NCBI GenBank assembly: GCA_900543325.1
Contig: UQQU01000111.1
Location: forward strand, 1 to 6,826
From: an uncultured Clostridium sp.
GTDB lineage: Bacteria > Bacillota > Clostridia > Clostridiales > Clostridiaceae
DNA length: 6,826 bases
Direction of reading: 5' to 3'
Below, in pieces: positions 6,043 through 6,826 of the stretch. How positions within the stretch are numbered: position 1 is the first letter of the stretch; every line of letters starts with the position of its first letter. The notes beneath the pieces were generated by a model. That model searched no databases. It was given only the letters and a program-made list of their open reading frames with translations, and had not been told where the DNA came from. A program made the position numbers and the translations under genes.

Positions 6043-6826
6043 ATGGCAGTTAAAAATAAAGTTCAACTTATAACTTATCCTGATTCTCTTGGTGGAGATT
6101 TAAAAACATTAAATAATGTACTTACAAAATATTTTCCAAATACCTTTAAAGGTGGTATTCACATACTTCCACCATTCCCTTCATCAGGGGATAGAGGCTT
6201 TGCACCTCTTACTTATTTAGAAATAGAACCTCAATTTGGTACATGGGAAGATATCCGTAAAATAGGTGAAAATCACGATGTTCTTCTTGACTTAATGGTT
6301 AATCATATTTCTAAAAACTCAGTATTCTTCCAAGATTTTTTAAAGAACGGAAAAGAATCAAAATACGCTGATTTATTCATTACATTAGATAAAATTTGGA
6401 GTGATGGTAAACCAGTTCAAGAAGATATAAACAAGATGTTCTTACGTAGACAAGTTCCATACTCAACATTTAATATAAAAGGTGAAGAAGTTTCTGTTTG
6501 GACTACTTTCGGTAAAGAAACTCCATCTGAACAAATTGACCTTGATATAAACTCTGAATCAGTTAGAGCATTATTAAAAGAATTCTTCGAGAACTTCCAC
6601 AAAAATAATGTTAAGATTGTAAGACTTGATGCTGTAGGATATGTAGTAAAGAAACTTGGTACTAGCTGCTTCTTTGTTGAACCAGAAATATATAAATTCT
6701 TAGATTGGATATCTGATTTAGCTAAATCTCTTGATATTGACTTACTTCCAGAAGTTCATGCTCATTATACTACTCAATTTAAATTAGCTAAGTATGGTAA
6801 CTATATTTATGATTTTATACTTCCAT
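6043..6826 (+). CDS. gtfA: Sucrose phosphorylase, GH13 (5' part, cut by window end)
   Basis: The reading frame is open from the ATG at 6043 to the window edge, giving 261 of an expected 480-500 residues. Sucrose phosphorylase converts sucrose plus phosphate to alpha-D-glucose 1-phosphate and fructose in the cytoplasm. Visible markers: VQLITYPDSLGGDL (7-20) and HILPPFPSSGDRGFAPLTY (40-58), both typical of this subfamily; DLMVNHIS (83-90), GH13 region I; VRLDAVGY (193-200) with nucleophile D196; and LLPEVHAHY (234-242) with acid/base E237. These two positions agree with those I recall for the Leuconostoc mesenteroides enzyme. The transition-state-stabilising Asp and the C-terminal domain lie outside the window. 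AGGAG at 6030-6034, 8 nt upstream, supports the start. It follows the fructokinase gene in one operon, which would use up both products efficiently. Confidence 0.93.
   Translation, partial: MAVKNKVQLITYPDSLGGDLKTLNNVLTKYFPNTFKGGIHILPPFPSSGDRGFAPLTYLEIEPQFGTWEDIRKIGENHDVLLDLMVNHISKNSVFFQDFLKNGKESKYADLFITLDKIWSDGKPVQEDINKMFLRRQVPYSTFNIKGEEVSVWTTFGKETPSEQIDLDINSESVRALLKEFFENFHKNNVKIVRLDAVGYVVKKLGTSCFFVEPEIYKFLDWISDLAKSLDIDLLPEVHAHYTTQFKLAKYGNYIYDFILP

Noticed and set aside
6417..6602. Minus-strand open frame of 61 codons
   Set aside because: It is antisense to the sucrose phosphorylase gene, whose frame carries clear catalytic motifs across this stretch.
1..6826. CRISPR array, tRNA or rRNA gene, insertion sequence, or defence or toxin system
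   Set aside because: No regularly spaced repeats, RNA-gene signatures, transposase motifs or terminal inverted repeats were found, and the genes present account for the coding space.

Overview
The window is strongly AT-rich DNA with purine-rich GGAGG-type ribosome binding sites, AT-biased codon use and short intergenic hairpins. This looks like a low-GC Firmicute, most likely a saccharolytic Clostridium. That assignment comes from composition and protein style only. The whole region concerns glycoside use.

Layout. (1) 26-763, minus strand: a remnant of a GH78 alpha-L-rhamnosidase. It has lost the front of its catalytic domain, which carries part of the active site, and is cut short at its end. 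(2) 781-818: a hairpin terminator. (3) 855-3638, minus strand: a complete GH3 beta-glucosidase of the permuted type (C domain, Fn3-like domain, N domain, then an extra C-terminal beta-rich domain). (4) 3639-3860: a divergent control region with a 20-bp-period tandem repeat. (5) 3861-4628, plus strand: an AraC-family regulator, followed by a hairpin terminator at 4643-4686. (6) 4687-4988: a gene-free stretch with a possible decayed coding tail on the minus strand. (7) 4989-5033: a near-consensus sigma-A promoter whose -35 box lies inside a 12-bp-arm palindrome. (8) 5064-6020, plus strand: a PfkB-family fructokinase. (9) 6043 to the window end, plus strand: the first 261 codons of a sucrose phosphorylase.

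How the genes fit together. The GH3 enzyme and the AraC regulator form a divergent pair, and the tandem repeat between them is the natural candidate binding site for the regulator. The fructokinase and sucrose phosphorylase form a separate sucrose operon: phosphorolysis of cytoplasmic sucrose gives glucose 1-phosphate plus fructose, and fructokinase turns the fructose into fructose 6-phosphate. The palindrome over the -35 box suggests repression by a LacI-type sucrose regulator not present in this window. No transporter, mobile element, CRISPR array or RNA gene was seen. I do not see a wholly new system. The most unusual points are the control sites, the permuted GH3 with its tail domain, and the two remnants of lost genes.
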